DNA from: Metabacillus sp. B2-18
Lineage (GTDB): Bacteria > Bacillota > Bacilli > Bacillales > Bacillaceae
Direction of reading: 5' to 3'
DNA length: 64,000 bases
Assembly: GCF_021117275.1 (NCBI RefSeq)
Contig: NZ_CP088245.1
Span: 719,501 to 783,500 of the forward strand
Of the stretch, positions 42,196-51,924 are shown in pieces (the first letter of the stretch is position 1; each line of letters starts with the position of its first letter). Under the pieces are notes generated by a model. That model was not told where the DNA came from. It saw nothing but the letters and a program-made list of their open reading frames with translations, and made no database searches. A program made the position numbers and the translations under genes.

Positions 42196-44481
42196 ATGGA
42201 GACGATCGAACTAAATATGAATGTTTTATGGATTGTTATTGCCACCTTTCTAGTCTTTTTTATGCAGGCTGGTTTCACTTTGCTTGAGGCTGGGGTAGTA
42301 AGAGCAAAAAATTCAATTAATGTAGCAATGAAAAATGTTATTGATTTACTCATTACAACAATTGTGTTTGCTCTGGTTGGTTTTGCCTTAATGTTTGGCA
42401 GTTCAGCTTCTGGGTGGATAGGGCTAGATGGATTTTTTTTACGAGGCCTTGGGGAAGATCCTTATAATTGGGCATTTTTATTATTTCAAATTGTTTTTGC
42501 CGGAACAGCTGCAACGATCGTTTCCGGTGCTATTGCTGAACGTGTGAAATTTGGTGCGTATATTATCGGGACGATCATGATAAGTGCAATCATTTATCCA
42601 ATCTTTGGACATTGGGCTTGGGGAAGCTTATGGAATGGAGATAGTCAAGGATGGCTTGAGTCTCTAGGTTTTATAGATTTTGCTGGTTCCACTGTTGTTC
42701 ATTCCATTGGGGGATGGGTTGCATTGGCGGCTGCGATTATAGTAGGACCTCGAATTGGAAAATATACTTCTACAGGTGAAAGTAGAAAATTCACTATGTC
42801 GAATGCAGTTTTAGCTGTAACTGGTGTATTTATTTTATGGCTTGGTTGGTTTGGGTTTAATGCAGGATCTACTGGAGTAGCAGATGTAAGCATTGCATTA
42901 ATATCTTTAAACACTCATTTTGGTGCGGTAAGTGGTGGAACAGCTGCATTAATCATTAGTTGGATGCTTGATAAAAGACCGAGAGTAGAAGATATATTAA
43001 ACGGAATTCTCGCAGGTCTTGTTTCTGTAACAGCAGGTGCTAATATATTAACTCCGGAGTTTGCTTTGATAAGCGGGGCAATTGGTGGAGTTCTAGTTAT
43101 TTTCTCTTTAAGGTTAATAGACTCTGTCTTTAAGATTGATGATGCCATTGGAGCGATTGCTGTTCATGGTGTATGTGGAGCATGGGGAACGTTGGCTTTA
43201 GCTTTATTTGCACCACTTGAAAGTCTTGTGCGTGAAACTAGAATAGAACAAATTGGTGTTCAGCTTTTAGGAATTGGAGCGGCTTTTGTCTGGGCTTTTG
43301 GGATGGGATTGATCATTTACGGAACTATGAAATTTACAATGAAAATAAGAGTAGAAAAAGAAGAGGAAGAAGCAGGCTTAAATGTTAGTGAGCATGGTGC
43401 TTCAATATCTGTATTAGACACAATTGTCGCGATGAATGAGATTGCTGCCGCAAAGGGTGATTTAACGAAAAAAATCCGATATGAGGCTGGGGAGGACATG
43501 GCCGAGCTTAATGAAGCATTTAATACGGTGCTATCAACGTTAAATGATCTTGTGCATCAAGTAAAAACACAAACAGCTAATGTGCTTTCCACAACAGGCA
43601 ATGTATTATCCCTAAGTGAGGATTCAAAACAGAGTGCCAGTCTTCAAATGACTGAAATAGAGGAAACTTATTCATACGTAACACAATCAGAAAAGTGGTT
43701 GGAGAAAGAAATAGAAGTCGAAAATCAAGTCATTGCTGAGATTCAGCAGGCATTCTCATCGATTGAACAAATTGGAAATCAATTAAATTGGATTCAAAAG
43801 GAAATATCGGACATATCAAGCTTTGTTCATAATGTAGGAGAGCTCAACGATGATGTTCATCAAAAGATGACATTGTTTAACGAGAATATCTCTAAGATTA
43901 CCAACTATGCAAATGAAAGTGGACAGATGATTGACATTATTACGGACGTTTCTGAACAAATAAACTTATTATCCCTCAACGCTAGCATTGAGGCAGCAAG
44001 AGCTGGGGAATCAGGAAGAGGCTTTACAATAGTAGCGAATGAGATTAAAAAGCTTGCTCTAAAATCTAAAAGTTCTACTGAAGATATTCGAAAGATGATT
44101 CAGCAAACAACACAAGAAACCACTGCCGGTTTTTCAGAGGTAATAGAGCTTTCTAAAAAAATAGACCTACTTAGCACGGAATTATCAAAAATGCCTAAAC
44201 GATTCAGTACAATTGATGAAAAAGTTTTTCAAGTAAGTCATTTTATGAACAGCTTTCTTGTTACGTTAGAACGAGTTAATCAAGATACCGTAACAATCCA
44301 AGGAAGAAGATATGAACAACAAGACAGCTTTAAGAAAATGACAGTCAGAATGGAGCAAGTATATCAAAATATGAAAGCCAATCTAGATCTTACCTTTGAC
44401 ATGGTAGAAAAAATAAAAAATATGAAAGAACAAAATGAAGAACTACAACACTCAGTCAGTCAATTTGTCACGGCTAAGTAA
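42196..44481 (+). CDS. Ammonium transporter (Amt) fused to HAMP and methyl-accepting chemotaxis signalling domains
   Basis: 761 residues with TTGGAGG before ATG 42196. Residues 1-385 are a full-length Amt/Rh domain with 11 spans: [42 protein letters not shown] (Asp161 and His169, equivalent to Asp160 and His168 of E. coli AmtB), WFGFNAGS, and [10 protein letters not shown] with the second pore His324. Residues about 400-455 look like HAMP. The rest is a cytoplasmic chemoreceptor coiled coil; its hairpin tip [25 protein letters not shown] is at about 586-610. No separate glnK follows. It likely couples ammonium binding or transport to CheA, and is read as a sensor-transporter. Whether transport is retained is unknown. 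Confidence 0.9.
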   Translation: METIELNMNVLWIVIATFLVFFMQAGFTLLEAGVVRAKNSINVAMKNVIDLLITTIVFALVGFALMFGSSASGWIGLDGFFLRGLGEDPYNWAFLLFQIVFAGTAATIVSGAIAERVKFGAYIIGTIMISAIIYPIFGHWAWGSLWNGDSQGWLESLGFIDFAGSTVVHSIGGWVALAAAIIVGPRIGKYTSTGESRKFTMSNAVLAVTGVFILWLGWFGFNAGSTGVADVSIALISLNTHFGAVSGGTAALIISWMLDKRPRVEDILNGILAGLVSVTAGANILTPEFALISGAIGGVLVIFSLRLIDSVFKIDDAIGAIAVHGVCGAWGTLALALFAPLESLVRETRIEQIGVQLLGIGAAFVWAFGMGLIIYGTMKFTMKIRVEKEEEEAGLNVSEHGASISVLDTIVAMNEIAAAKGDLTKKIRYEAGEDMAELNEAFNTVLSTLNDLVHQVKTQTANVLSTTGNVLSLSEDSKQSASLQMTEIEETYSYVTQSEKWLEKEIEVENQVIAEIQQAFSSIEQIGNQLNWIQKEISDISSFVHNVGELNDDVHQKMTLFNENISKITNYANESGQMIDIITDVSEQINLLSLNASIEAARAGESGRGFTIVANEIKKLALKSKSSTEDIRKMIQQTTQETTAGFSEVIELSKKIDLLSTELSKMPKRFSTIDEKVFQVSHFMNSFLVTLERVNQDTVTIQGRRYEQQDSFKKMTVRMEQVYQNMKANLDLTFDMVEKIKNMKEQNEELQHSVSQFVTAK

Positions 44482-44508
44482 CTCTGTATCTATCTAATTT
44501 AATCAACA

Positions 44509-44546
44509 AGAATAAGGTCAGTGGGCTTTATTCTTGTTTTTTGTTT
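44509..44546 (+). terminator. Terminator after the Amt-chemoreceptor gene
   Basis: CAAGAATAA and TTATTCTTG pair perfectly around a 12-base loop and are followed by TTTTTTG. Confidence 0.8.
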
Positions 44547-44601
44547 TAGGGTTATTTTTCGTTAAGATTGTAGAATTAAAGTGATTTTATTAAAGCAATA
44601 G

Positions 44602-44722
44602 TGAAATGGAGCGGAAGACACTTGACTCCTGTGGGAGCAGCGGGACAGGTGAGAACCGCAGGCAAAAGCCCAGGAGGCTCAGCGCACGCCCCACGGAAAG
44701 AAAGTGTCTGCAGAGCAATGGA
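44602..44722. repeat. Dispersed GC-rich Bacillus repeat, about 120 bp
   Basis: This stretch begins near AATGGAGCGGAAGACACTT and ends AAAGTGTCTGCAGAGCAATGG. It is far richer in G and C than its surroundings, with AGACACTT/AAGTGTCT near the ends as inverted arms and GAGCAGCGGGACAGGTGAG plus CCAGGAGGCTCAGCGCACGC inside. From memory, closely similar elements occur in many copies in several Bacillus-group genomes. It encodes no protein that I can see. It fills most of the 414-bp gap between the Amt fusion gene and the LacI-type gene. Confidence 0.65.
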
Positions 44723-44799
44723 ACAGCCTAATTCGATAGCCCCCTTTATAAAGTAACATCCTATTCTCTATGAAAATAGGAACAATTTTGAAAAAAAGA

Positions 44800-44848
44800 T
44801 TGAATTACAAAAGATATTTTCATATAATTAAACCTGAAAACGTTTCCA
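44800..44848 (+). promoter_or_regulatory. Promoter and LacI-type operator
   Basis: TTGAAT (44800-44805) and TATAAT (44823-44828) are 17 bases apart. TGAAAACGTTTCCA (44835-44848), a near-palindrome with the GAAACGTTTC core of LacI-family operators and 13 of 14 matches to cre, covers the expected start point. It is probably an autoregulatory site or a CcpA site. Confidence 0.65.
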
Positions 44849-44895
44849 AAGGTCAAACAAGGTGGGCAACATAGAGCCTATGGGGAGGGAGAAAT

Positions 44896-45912
44896 TTGTC
44901 TACCATTGAAGATGTCGCGAAACTAGCGGGTTTATCTAGAACAACTGTATCTCGAGTCTTAAATGATCATCCGTATGTTTCTGATGAGAAAAAGAAGCTT
45001 GTACAGAAAGCAATGGAACAATTGGGGTATGTTCCTAATTCTGCAGCAAGAAGCTTAAGAAATCAAAAAACCGGGATTATTGCTGTTTTGATACCTAGAA
45101 TATCAAATCCATTTTTTAGTCAATTGATTGAAATCTTAGAGATGGAAGCTTCTTCTAAAGGGTATCAATTAATTATTTGCCAGACACAATTTTCAAAACA
45201 AAAAGAATGCCGTTATTTAAATCTCTTGAAAACCAAGCAGGTAGATGGGGTCATTATGACATCAGTTGAAAATGATTGGTCAGTTATTGACACTTATTTG
45301 AACTTCGGTCCGGTCATTCTTTGTAATGAAAATGTAGATTGTGCTCAAGTACCAAAGGTGTATATAAATCAGGCAGAAAGTGGCTACATGGTTGCAAAGT
45401 ATCTGCTTGAAAGGGGTCATACACGTATTGCGTACTGTTCTAGTGGGATGAGTAAAAACGGAACACAGTCGAGACTGGAAGGATTTATGTCTGCTTTACA
45501 AGAAGCAAATATACATGATTATGATCAGTACTTTTTTGAAAGGGTTTCCACAGTGGACGATGGTCAGCAAATTTTTCGAAAGCTTGAAAATATGAAGGCT
45601 GCACCAACTGCACTAATTGCTGGTGAAGATGCTGTGGCAGCGGGCGTTATCTCTGAGGCTAAGAAGTTAGGCTGGAATATTCCTGGAGATTTGACGGTTG
45701 TTGGATACGACAATATGGCAATGACAAAATTAATCGATCCAATGATTGCAACCGTCTTACAACCAGTAGAAATCATGGCTAAAAAATCAATTGAAGTCAT
45801 TTGTGAAAAAATACATAAAAAACAATTCCGTGTTTTTGAGAACCATGAATTCTCTTCAAAACTAGTATTTCGTGAATCATTGAACAATAGAAATCTAGTT
45901 GCGACATCTTAA
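44896..45912 (+). CDS. LacI-family transcriptional regulator
   Basis: 338 residues from TTG 44896, with GGGGAGGGAG upstream. The N-terminal helix-turn-helix and hinge are canonical: STIEDVAKLAGLSRTTVSRVLNDHPYVSDEKKKLVQKAMEQLGYVPNSAARSLR. The remaining 270 residues are a periplasmic-binding-like effector domain (IAVLIPRISNPFFSQLIEILE...VVGYDNMAMTKLIDPMIATVLQP). No sugar gene lies next to it, so its regulon and effector cannot be read from context. Confidence 0.9.
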   Translation: MSTIEDVAKLAGLSRTTVSRVLNDHPYVSDEKKKLVQKAMEQLGYVPNSAARSLRNQKTGIIAVLIPRISNPFFSQLIEILEMEASSKGYQLIICQTQFSKQKECRYLNLLKTKQVDGVIMTSVENDWSVIDTYLNFGPVILCNENVDCAQVPKVYINQAESGYMVAKYLLERGHTRIAYCSSGMSKNGTQSRLEGFMSALQEANIHDYDQYFFERVSTVDDGQQIFRKLENMKAAPTALIAGEDAVAAGVISEAKKLGWNIPGDLTVVGYDNMAMTKLIDPMIATVLQPVEIMAKKSIEVICEKIHKKQFRVFENHEFSSKLVFRESLNNRNLVATS

Positions 45913-45946
45913 AGAAGAAGGAGATACTAATCTTCTTCTTTTTTAT
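45911..45946 (+). terminator. Terminator after the LacI-type gene
   Basis: AAAGAAGA and TCTTCTTC/TT pair around a 12-base loop, followed by a T run. Confidence 0.65.
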
Positions 45947-46250
45947 TTTAGTGAATGAAAAAGAAACTAGAGGTAAAGTTCCTAACGGGTTCGGTTTTGA
46001 AGTACAAAATTAGAAATATCCGTACTATTTGAACGGTCATTCTCGCTTAAATGAACAGATAATTTGATTAGCAAAAATGCTTGGAACATTTTACTGTCTC
46101 CAAGCATTTTTTGCACTCTATAGTTGTGTTAATTAAAAAATAAACGGAAAAATTCCTTTTAAATTGGGAAATACCAACATTTCCTACAAAATAAGGGGAG
46201 TTTTTCTGCTTATACGAACCTATTCTTTAGATTTAGTTGAAAATATGGAA

Positions 46251-46326
46251 GTTAACCGGAATATATCCGCTTATATCGGCTTCTTAAGCACCTACTATAT
46301 ACGTTAACCGGAATTTCTCCGCCTAT
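46251..46326. repeat. Pair of GTTAACCGGAATNNNTCCGCYTAT repeats
   Basis: Two copies 52 bases apart. Each contains the inverted core CCGGA...TCCG, so each can form a small hairpin. Weaker relatives are seen at 46197-46212 (GTTTTTCTGCTTAT) and 46375-46389 (CTAACTGGAATATCC). Confidence 0.5.
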
Positions 46327-46513
46327 CAGTTCTATACTAAATAACATCAGAGTCTTTTCTTTCTACACTATTTTCTAACTGGAATATCCAAAAACCTACC
46401 ACTTTCAGTCCATCAATCCCCAATTAATTTAGCAAACAAACTCATCCTGTTGAAAGGAATGAGAATTAGGGTGCTAAAATACCCTTACACTTATGAAGAT
46501 TCTTGATAAGCAA

Positions 46514-46553
46514 CAAAAAATGCAGTCCAATTCAATTGCGAATTGGACTGCTA
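46514..46553 (-). terminator. Terminator downstream of yhfH
   Basis: GCAGTCCAATTC and GAATTGGACTGC form a perfect 12-bp stem. On the minus strand it is followed by ATTTTTTG, so it ends yhfH transcription. Confidence 0.8.
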
Positions 46554-46665
46554 ATTAAGTTTTGTACTCGAAAACCAAACTACTTAGTAAAGCTTCTATT
46601 TTTGTTCTGTATCAGATACAAAAACATAAAACTGTTATTGAACAGATTAGGCGCAAGTAAACGAC

Positions 46666-46800
46666 TTAGATTTCAGTAACATGCAAGCATTCATTGCAAG
46701 TGTTGCCATAGCATTCATGTTGCTCTTCAATTTCGTTTCCACACTCTTTACATTGTTTTTTAGGTAAGTTTCTGAAAAATTCAGTTATTTTCATTATCAT
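46666..46800 (-). CDS. yhfH: YhfH-like zinc-ribbon mini-protein, 44 residues
   Basis: A short open frame on the minus strand from ATG 46800, 7 bases after GGAGGGG. The sequence is MIMKITEFFRNLPKKQC, then KECGNEIEEQHECYGN, then TCNECLHVTEI. Cysteines at 17, 20, 35 and 38 form two C-x2-C knuckles for one zinc, with an extra Cys30. This is the YhfH pattern, and yhfI follows divergently as in B. subtilis. The function is unknown. Confidence 0.8.
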   Translation of the reverse strand: MIMKITEFFRNLPKKQCKECGNEIEEQHECYGNTCNECLHVTEI

Positions 46801-47029
46801 TTGGAATCCCCTCCGTTTGATTTTATTACACTCATTGTATTATAACAGATTAAAAAGTGTCAACAACTGTTTTGTAACAATTTTCGAGTAGAAAGGTAAA
46901 AGTTGTTGATTTGTAGGAGTTTTACCAACTAAAAATAGGTATTAGCCAATTTATGGTATAAAGAATTTCAATTTTATGAATCCTAATATTGGTTTATAAT
47001 GGAAAGGTCTAAAAGGAGGGGAATTAGAG

Positions 47030-47767
47030 ATGGAAGTAACCGTTATTGGCTTTTGGGGTGGCTTTCCAAAAGTAAATGAAGCGACATCAGGGTATTTAGT
47101 GGAATCAGATGGATTTAAACTACTAGTGGATTGTGGTAGTGCAGTGCTATCAAAACTACAAGAGTACTTAACGATTGATGAATTGGATGCCGTTATTTTA
47201 TCCCACTATCATCACGATCATATAGCTGATGTTGGTCCCCTGCAATATGCTCGCTATGTTACAACGATCATTAATGGAAAAGGTAAGACGCTGCCAATTT
47301 ATGGTCATAAATTAGATAAGGGAGGCTTCCAGAAACTAACATATAAAGATGCAACAAAAGGCATCGAGTATACATCAGATCAGGTGGTTTCTGTTGGACC
47401 CTTTACCATCTCTTTTTTAGAAACATCTCATCCGGCACCATGCTTTGCAATGAAAATAACAGATCATAAATCAACTGTCATTTATACGGCTGATTCTAGC
47501 TATAAGCATGAGTTTATACCTTTTTCAAATAAAGCAGATCTCCTTATCGCTGAGTGCAGTCTTTATTCACATCAAGATGGTGCGAAGATGGGACATATGA
47601 ATAGTCGGGAAGTTGGAGAAATAGCTCAAAAAGCAGGAGTGAACCAACTGCTTATTACTCATTTGCCTCATTTTGGAGATCATAATGATTTAAAAAGAGA
47701 TGCGGAGAATATCTTCTCAGGTAAAGTACTTCTTGCCAAGAGTGGTCTGAAGATTAATTGTTCGTAA
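47030..47767 (+). CDS. yhfI: YhfI, metallo-beta-lactamase-fold hydrolase
   Basis: 245 residues with AAAGGAGGGG upstream. The MBL metal motif H-x-H-x-D-H is present as SHYHHDHIAD (about residue 61). Further ligands are in ETSHPAPCFAM, YTADSSYKHEF and LITHLPHFGDHNDL, an arrangement close to tRNase Z. Members of this subgroup are zinc phosphodiesterases, and the substrate of YhfI is not established. Position next to yhfH and lcfB agrees with B. subtilis. Confidence 0.88.
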   Translation: MEVTVIGFWGGFPKVNEATSGYLVESDGFKLLVDCGSAVLSKLQEYLTIDELDAVILSHYHHDHIADVGPLQYARYVTTIINGKGKTLPIYGHKLDKGGFQKLTYKDATKGIEYTSDQVVSVGPFTISFLETSHPAPCFAMKITDHKSTVIYTADSSYKHEFIPFSNKADLLIAECSLYSHQDGAKMGHMNSREVGEIAQKAGVNQLLITHLPHFGDHNDLKRDAENIFSGKVLLAKSGLKINCS

Positions 47768-48114
47768 AGGGTTACTATATACTAGTGACCCTTTATCTGT
47801 AAAAATATTTTGCCCTCAAAATTAATACAGTAATAAAATTAGGCTTAAGTTCATTTAAATCCTGTAATAACTTCAGAGAAGTTCCTATAAAACTATAAAA
47901 TATAAGATGAAATCCATTCCATGTGATTGTATAATTTTTCTACTTTCAATATAATAAAGATAGAATATTTTAAAAGTTGGCGATATAAGTAATTTATACA
48001 GCCTATATGAAAAATCGAATATTCTAGTGTAGCCGTTGTCTCATGGAAAGCAAGGGAGTATTTTCAAAAACATAAAATGAATGGTTACTCATTCATTTTT
48101 AAAGGGGTGGGAGA
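47768..48114. other. Intergenic region upstream of lcfB
   Basis: A hairpin ending yhfI (AAAGGGT...ACCCTTT, 47766-47794) is followed by AT-rich sequence without a gene. A sigma-A-like promoter, TTGTAT (47927-47932) with TATAAT (47950-47955), has exact 17-base spacing about 160 bases before lcfB. In B. subtilis, yhfJ and yhfK lie here; both are absent. Confidence 0.5.
48078..48095 (+). promoter_or_regulatory. FadR-type operator upstream of lcfB
   Basis: TGAATGGTTACTCATTCA agrees with the Bacillus FadR (YsiA) site TGAATGAMTANTCATTCA at 16 of 18 positions. It lies 20 bases before the lcfB start. FadR represses fatty-acid degradation genes until long-chain acyl-CoA binds. Confidence 0.65.
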
Positions 48115-49671
48115 ATGAATTTATCTTTACGGTTTTCAGAAACTGTAAAAGAACATGGAACAAAGCCGGCATTTATTTTTGAAGGTAATGAAACTTCTTA
48201 TTTGCAGTTAGAGGGAGCAATTAATCAATTTGCAAGCAGCTTAACAGACATGGGAATAAACAAAGGGGATCATGTCGCAGTTGTTTTAGGAAATTCACCT
48301 TATTTTGTTATCTCTTTATACGGAGCTTTAAGAGCTGGAGCAACCGTTATTCCGATCAATCCTATCTACACACCTGATGAAATTGCTTATATTATTAATA
48401 ACGGAGATGTTAAGTCGGTCATTACGTTAGATTTGTTAATACCGTTATTTGAAAAAATGAATGAAAAGCTGCCTAAGCTTGAACACATTATTACGTGTGA
48501 AACACCACCTACTGATAGCAAAACCGATGTAGATGTAACGAAGCTATCTATTTACACAAAAATGAAAGGGTTTACAAAGATGCTTTCAACAGGTAACCCG
48601 AGGTTTGTTGGTCCGGAGTTATCAGATGATGATGTTGCTGTTATTCTCTATACGTCTGGTACAACTGGTAAACCAAAGGGTGCGATGTTGACGCATAAAA
48701 ACTTATATAGCAATGCAATTGATACGGCAAATTATTTAAAGATGACAAGTGATGATATTGTTGTGACAACATTGCCGATGTTTCATGTATTTTGCTTAAC
48801 AGTTTCTTTAAATGCACCTTTAATGAATGGAGCCACATTACTTATTGTTCCGAGATTCAGTCCTGAAGTTATTTTTCAATTGGTTAAGAGCTATCAGGCA
48901 ACAGTTTTTGCTGGAGTTCCAACTATGTATAACTTCTTACTTCAGTATGACAAAGCACAGCCTGATGATTTAAAGTCATTGCGCATTTGTATTTCGGGTG
49001 GGGCATCGATGCCTGTAGCATTATTAAAAGGATTTGAACAAAAATTCAAGGTTATTGTTTCAGAGGGCTATGGTTTATCCGAAGCATCTCCGGTTACTTG
49101 CTTTAATCCACTTGACCGCCCAAGAAAGGCTGGTTCAATTGGGACAAATATTGTGAACGTTGAAAATAAGGTTGTAAATGAGCTTGGAGAGGAATTACCA
49201 CCAAATCATGTAGGAGAGCTTATCGTTAGAGGTCCTAATGTTATGAAGGGCTATTATAAAATGCCAGAAGAAACGGCACATACATTACGAGACGGCTGGC
49301 TTTATACAGGTGATTTGGCAAGACAGGATGAAGAAGGGTATTTCTATATTGTTGATCGAAAGAAAGATATGATTATTGTAGGTGGTTATAATGTATATCC
49401 ACGTGAAGTGGAGGAGGTACTTTATAATCATGAAGAAGTTGTAGAGGTTGCTGTTTTAGGCGTTCCTGACCCAAATTTTGGCGAAGCAGTCAAATGCTTT
49501 GTCGTCGTCAAGGATGACAAAATGACAGAGGATGACCTTTTGGAGTACTGTAAACAGCACCTTGCTAAGTACAAAGTACCTAGTTCAATTGAATTCTTAG
49601 AAGAGCTACCAAAGAATACTACTGGAAAAATATTAAGGAGAGCTCTTAAAGATCAAGTTTTACAAAAATAG
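48115..49671 (+). CDS. lcfB: LcfB (YhfL), long-chain fatty acid-CoA ligase
   Basis: 518 residues with AAAGGGGTGGGAG before ATG 48115. The adenylate-forming motifs are complete: [19 protein letters not shown] (P-loop), the gate region [42 protein letters not shown] and the C-terminal catalytic Lys in [10 protein letters not shown]. The enzyme activates fatty acids to acyl-CoA for beta-oxidation. The order yhfI-lcfB and the FadR-type box fit B. subtilis lcfB. Confidence 0.93.
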   Translation: MNLSLRFSETVKEHGTKPAFIFEGNETSYLQLEGAINQFASSLTDMGINKGDHVAVVLGNSPYFVISLYGALRAGATVIPINPIYTPDEIAYIINNGDVKSVITLDLLIPLFEKMNEKLPKLEHIITCETPPTDSKTDVDVTKLSIYTKMKGFTKMLSTGNPRFVGPELSDDDVAVILYTSGTTGKPKGAMLTHKNLYSNAIDTANYLKMTSDDIVVTTLPMFHVFCLTVSLNAPLMNGATLLIVPRFSPEVIFQLVKSYQATVFAGVPTMYNFLLQYDKAQPDDLKSLRICISGGASMPVALLKGFEQKFKVIVSEGYGLSEASPVTCFNPLDRPRKAGSIGTNIVNVENKVVNELGEELPPNHVGELIVRGPNVMKGYYKMPEETAHTLRDGWLYTGDLARQDEEGYFYIVDRKKDMIIVGGYNVYPREVEEVLYNHEEVVEVAVLGVPDPNFGEAVKCFVVVKDDKMTEDDLLEYCKQHLAKYKVPSSIEFLEELPKNTTGKILRRALKDQVLQK

Positions 49672-49712
49672 TATTTTGCTAGAATGAAATGAATGGTATT
49701 TTTTTCATGAAC

Positions 49713-49748
49713 AAAAACACAGATATCCTTATGATATCTGTGTTTTTT
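49713..49748 (+). terminator. Terminator after lcfB
   Basis: AAAAACACAGATATC and GATATCTGTGTTTTT form a perfect 15-bp stem with a 5-base loop. Confidence 0.9.
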
Positions 49749-49813
49749 CGCTTTAAAGTAAGGAAGTATAGGCTGAAATATAGAAAAAAACATTATTAAA
49801 TTTTCGAAAAATA

Positions 49814-49841
49814 TTGAACTATTTGATTTCTCCTGTATAAT
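49814..49841 (+). promoter_or_regulatory. Promoter of the ABC importer operon
   Basis: TTGAAC (49814-49819) and TATAAT (49836-49841) are 16 bases apart, 58 bases before the first gene. A direct repeat of AAAAGCATA follows in the leader. Confidence 0.6.
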
Positions 49842-49899
49842 TTAATCAATAAAAGCATAAAAGCATAAAAGGGAACAATCATTAAAGGGGGACTTTTGT

Positions 49900-50916
49900 A
49901 TGAAAAAAGGTTGGAAAATTGGTACAGGTTTAATGCTTGCTAGCTTTCTAGCATTATCGGGTTGTGGAGGCAGTGAAGGAACGTCTGAAAGTAGCAGCGG
50001 AGACTCTGGTTCAGATGCTGGTAGCGGAGAAAAGACCTATACAATTGGTGTAAACCAAATCGTTGAGCATCCATCACTTGATGCAGCCTTAGAAGGATTT
50101 AAAGCAGCATTAAAAGAAAAAGGCTTGGAAGTTGAATATGATGTTCAAATTGCACAAGGAGATCAAAATAATAGCCAAACGATTGCTAATAACTTTGTTG
50201 GTGATGGAGTTGACTTAATTTTCGCTAACTCAACACCAAGCGCTCAGAGTGCTTTAAATGCAACAACAGATATTCCAATTATCTTTACTTCTGTAACAGA
50301 TCCAGTTGGAGGCGGCTTAGTAAAAAGCTTTGAAGAACCTGGTGCAAACATAACAGGAACAACCGATACTCATCCGGATGCAATTCCTAATACAGTGAAG
50401 TTTATTGATGAAAACATCGATGGAACTAAAGTTGGGATGATCTATAACTCTGGAGAACAGAACTCTGTTGCTCAAATTGATCTTGTTAAGAAAGCAATGG
50501 AAGGAACAGATTTAGAGGTTGTTGAAGCATCTGTGTCAACATCAGCAGAAGTAAAACAAGCAGCAGAATCTTTAGTTGGTAAAGTTGATTCCTTATACGT
50601 TATCACAGATAACACAGTAGTTTCTGCATTAGAAAGTGTAATTGGTGTTGCTAGTGATAATGACCTACCATTATTTGTTGGTGAATTAGATTCTGTAGAA
50701 CGTGGTGGCTTCGCAGCTTATGGTTTTGATTACTATGATATTGGCTTTGAAGCTGGAGAAATGGCAGTTAGCATATTAAATGGTGAGAAAAAAGCAAGTG
50801 AAATTCCAGTACAATATCCACAAAAACTTAAACTACAAATCAACGCAAAATCAGCTGAGGATATGGGAATTGAAATAAAAGAAGAATGGAAAGAAGAAGC
50901 AGAAATTCTTGAATAA
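49900..50916 (+). CDS. ABC transporter substrate-binding lipoprotein (ABC_sub_bind type)
   Basis: 338 residues. The signal peptide ends in the lipobox LSGC (about residue 22), followed by a Gly/Ser linker. The mature domain begins YTIGVNQIVEHPSLDAALEGFKAAL and continues with PIIFTSVTDPVGGGLVKS and VGMIYNSGEQNSVAQI. This type I binding-protein fold resembles the TrpX/PF04392 group. It starts a three-gene operon with the permease and ATPase below. Amino-acid or related small-molecule uptake is inferred; TrpX homologues were proposed to serve tryptophan, but no T-box or TRAP leader is seen here. Confidence 0.85.
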   Translation: MKKGWKIGTGLMLASFLALSGCGGSEGTSESSSGDSGSDAGSGEKTYTIGVNQIVEHPSLDAALEGFKAALKEKGLEVEYDVQIAQGDQNNSQTIANNFVGDGVDLIFANSTPSAQSALNATTDIPIIFTSVTDPVGGGLVKSFEEPGANITGTTDTHPDAIPNTVKFIDENIDGTKVGMIYNSGEQNSVAQIDLVKKAMEGTDLEVVEASVSTSAEVKQAAESLVGKVDSLYVITDNTVVSALESVIGVASDNDLPLFVGELDSVERGGFAAYGFDYYDIGFEAGEMAVSILNGEKKASEIPVQYPQKLKLQINAKSAEDMGIEIKEEWKEEAEILE

Positions 50917-50928
50917 AGGTGAGAAATT

Positions 50929-51924
50929 ATGTTTACAGCCCTATTTGGATCAGTAGAGTCAGGCTTAATTTATGCGATTATGGCTCTAGGAGTATACCTA
51001 TCATTTAGAATATTAGACTTCCCTGATTTAACAGTAGACGGCAGCTTTGTAACTGGCGCAGCAGTGAGTGCCGTATTAATTGTTAACGGTGTGAATCCTT
51101 TCATGGCCACATTAGTCGCATTGATTGTAGGCTTTCTGGCTGGCTGTATCACAGGGGTGCTGCATACTAAAGGGAATATTAACCCTCTGCTTTCGGGGAT
51201 ATTAATGATGATCGCCCTGTATTCTATTAATCTTAGAATTATGGGGAAATCAAATGTTCCGTTATTACAGGAAGAAACAGTTTTCACACAATTATTAGAA
51301 GGCTGGAACAAGCTTGGGATTGATGCTGGCCTTCAGAGTCTCTTTATTTCACTTGGCCTGGAAGGGTTTGTCCCGAAAACATGGTCAGTCGTTATTACGA
51401 TGTTAATCATGATTTTAGTAATTAAATATCTTTTAGACTATTTCTTGAAAACAGAGCTTGGTCTAGCGATTAGAGCTGTTGGTGATAATCAAAATATGAT
51501 AACAAGTTTTTCTGCAAATACAGATATGTTAAAAATTGTAGGACTTGGTTTATCAAATGCACTTGTTGCATTTTCTGGTGCATTTATAGCTCAATACAAC
51601 GGCTTTAGTGATGTTGGAATGGGTATCGGGATGATTATCATTGGTTTAGCATCTGTTATTATTGGTGAGGCATTAGTCGGTACAAAAACAATTGTGCGCG
51701 CAACGATAGCTGTTATTATCGGGGCAATTGTATATCGAATTATTGTTGCGATGGCACTTCGAGTAAACTTTTTCGAAACAGGAGATATGAAGCTGATTAC
51801 AGCATGTATTGTTATAGGAGCACTTGTTATTCCGCAAATCATTGATAAGCAAAAAGATAAACGGAAGAAAAGCTTACGAAGAAAGCGGGGTGCGAACATT
51901 GCTACAACTAAAGCAAATATATAA
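50929..51924 (+). CDS. ABC transporter permease (LivH-like, BPD_transp_2)
   Basis: 331 residues with AAAGGTGAG before ATG 50929, 12 bases after the lipoprotein gene. Eight or more spans. The N-terminal FRILDFPDLTVDGSFVTGAAV and late GLALRAVGDN-like segment (GLAIRAVGDNQNMITSF) are typical of branched-chain amino-acid-type permeases that accompany ABC_sub_bind proteins. The basic C-terminus (KQKDKRKKSLRRKR) is cytoplasmic. Its end overlaps the ATPase start by 26 bases. As usual for the TrpX-type cassettes, a single permease gene is present. Confidence 0.88.
   Translation: MFTALFGSVESGLIYAIMALGVYLSFRILDFPDLTVDGSFVTGAAVSAVLIVNGVNPFMATLVALIVGFLAGCITGVLHTKGNINPLLSGILMMIALYSINLRIMGKSNVPLLQEETVFTQLLEGWNKLGIDAGLQSLFISLGLEGFVPKTWSVVITMLIMILVIKYLLDYFLKTELGLAIRAVGDNQNMITSFSANTDMLKIVGLGLSNALVAFSGAFIAQYNGFSDVGMGIGMIIIGLASVIIGEALVGTKTIVRATIAVIIGAIVYRIIVAMALRVNFFETGDMKLITACIVIGALVIPQIIDKQKDKRKKSLRRKRGANIATTKANI

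Larger units (their letters stand above)
45947..46665. other. Noncoding gap with hairpins and repeats
   Basis: No credible gene is seen in this 719-bp gap. It contains a hairpin with T run at 46079-46113 (TGCTTGGA/TCCAAGCA), whose transcript is unclear. It also holds two related 24-mers at 46251-46274 and 46303-46326 beginning GTTAACCGGAAT and ending TCCGC(T/C)TAT, with degenerate relatives nearby, and the yhfH terminator at 46514-46553. The repeats recall the TTATCnnCGATT cluster near 3.9 kb only in being short, AT-flanked and intergenic. Confidence 0.5.

Noticed and set aside
46079..46113. Second terminator for the LacI-type gene
   Set aside because: A terminator already follows that gene at 45911-45946. 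The later hairpin has runs on both sides, but no transcript can be assigned to it.
51824..51898. Long upstream start for the ABC ATPase
   Set aside because: The extension only translates the end of the permease gene in another frame and has no ribosome site; TTG 51899 begins the conserved domain.
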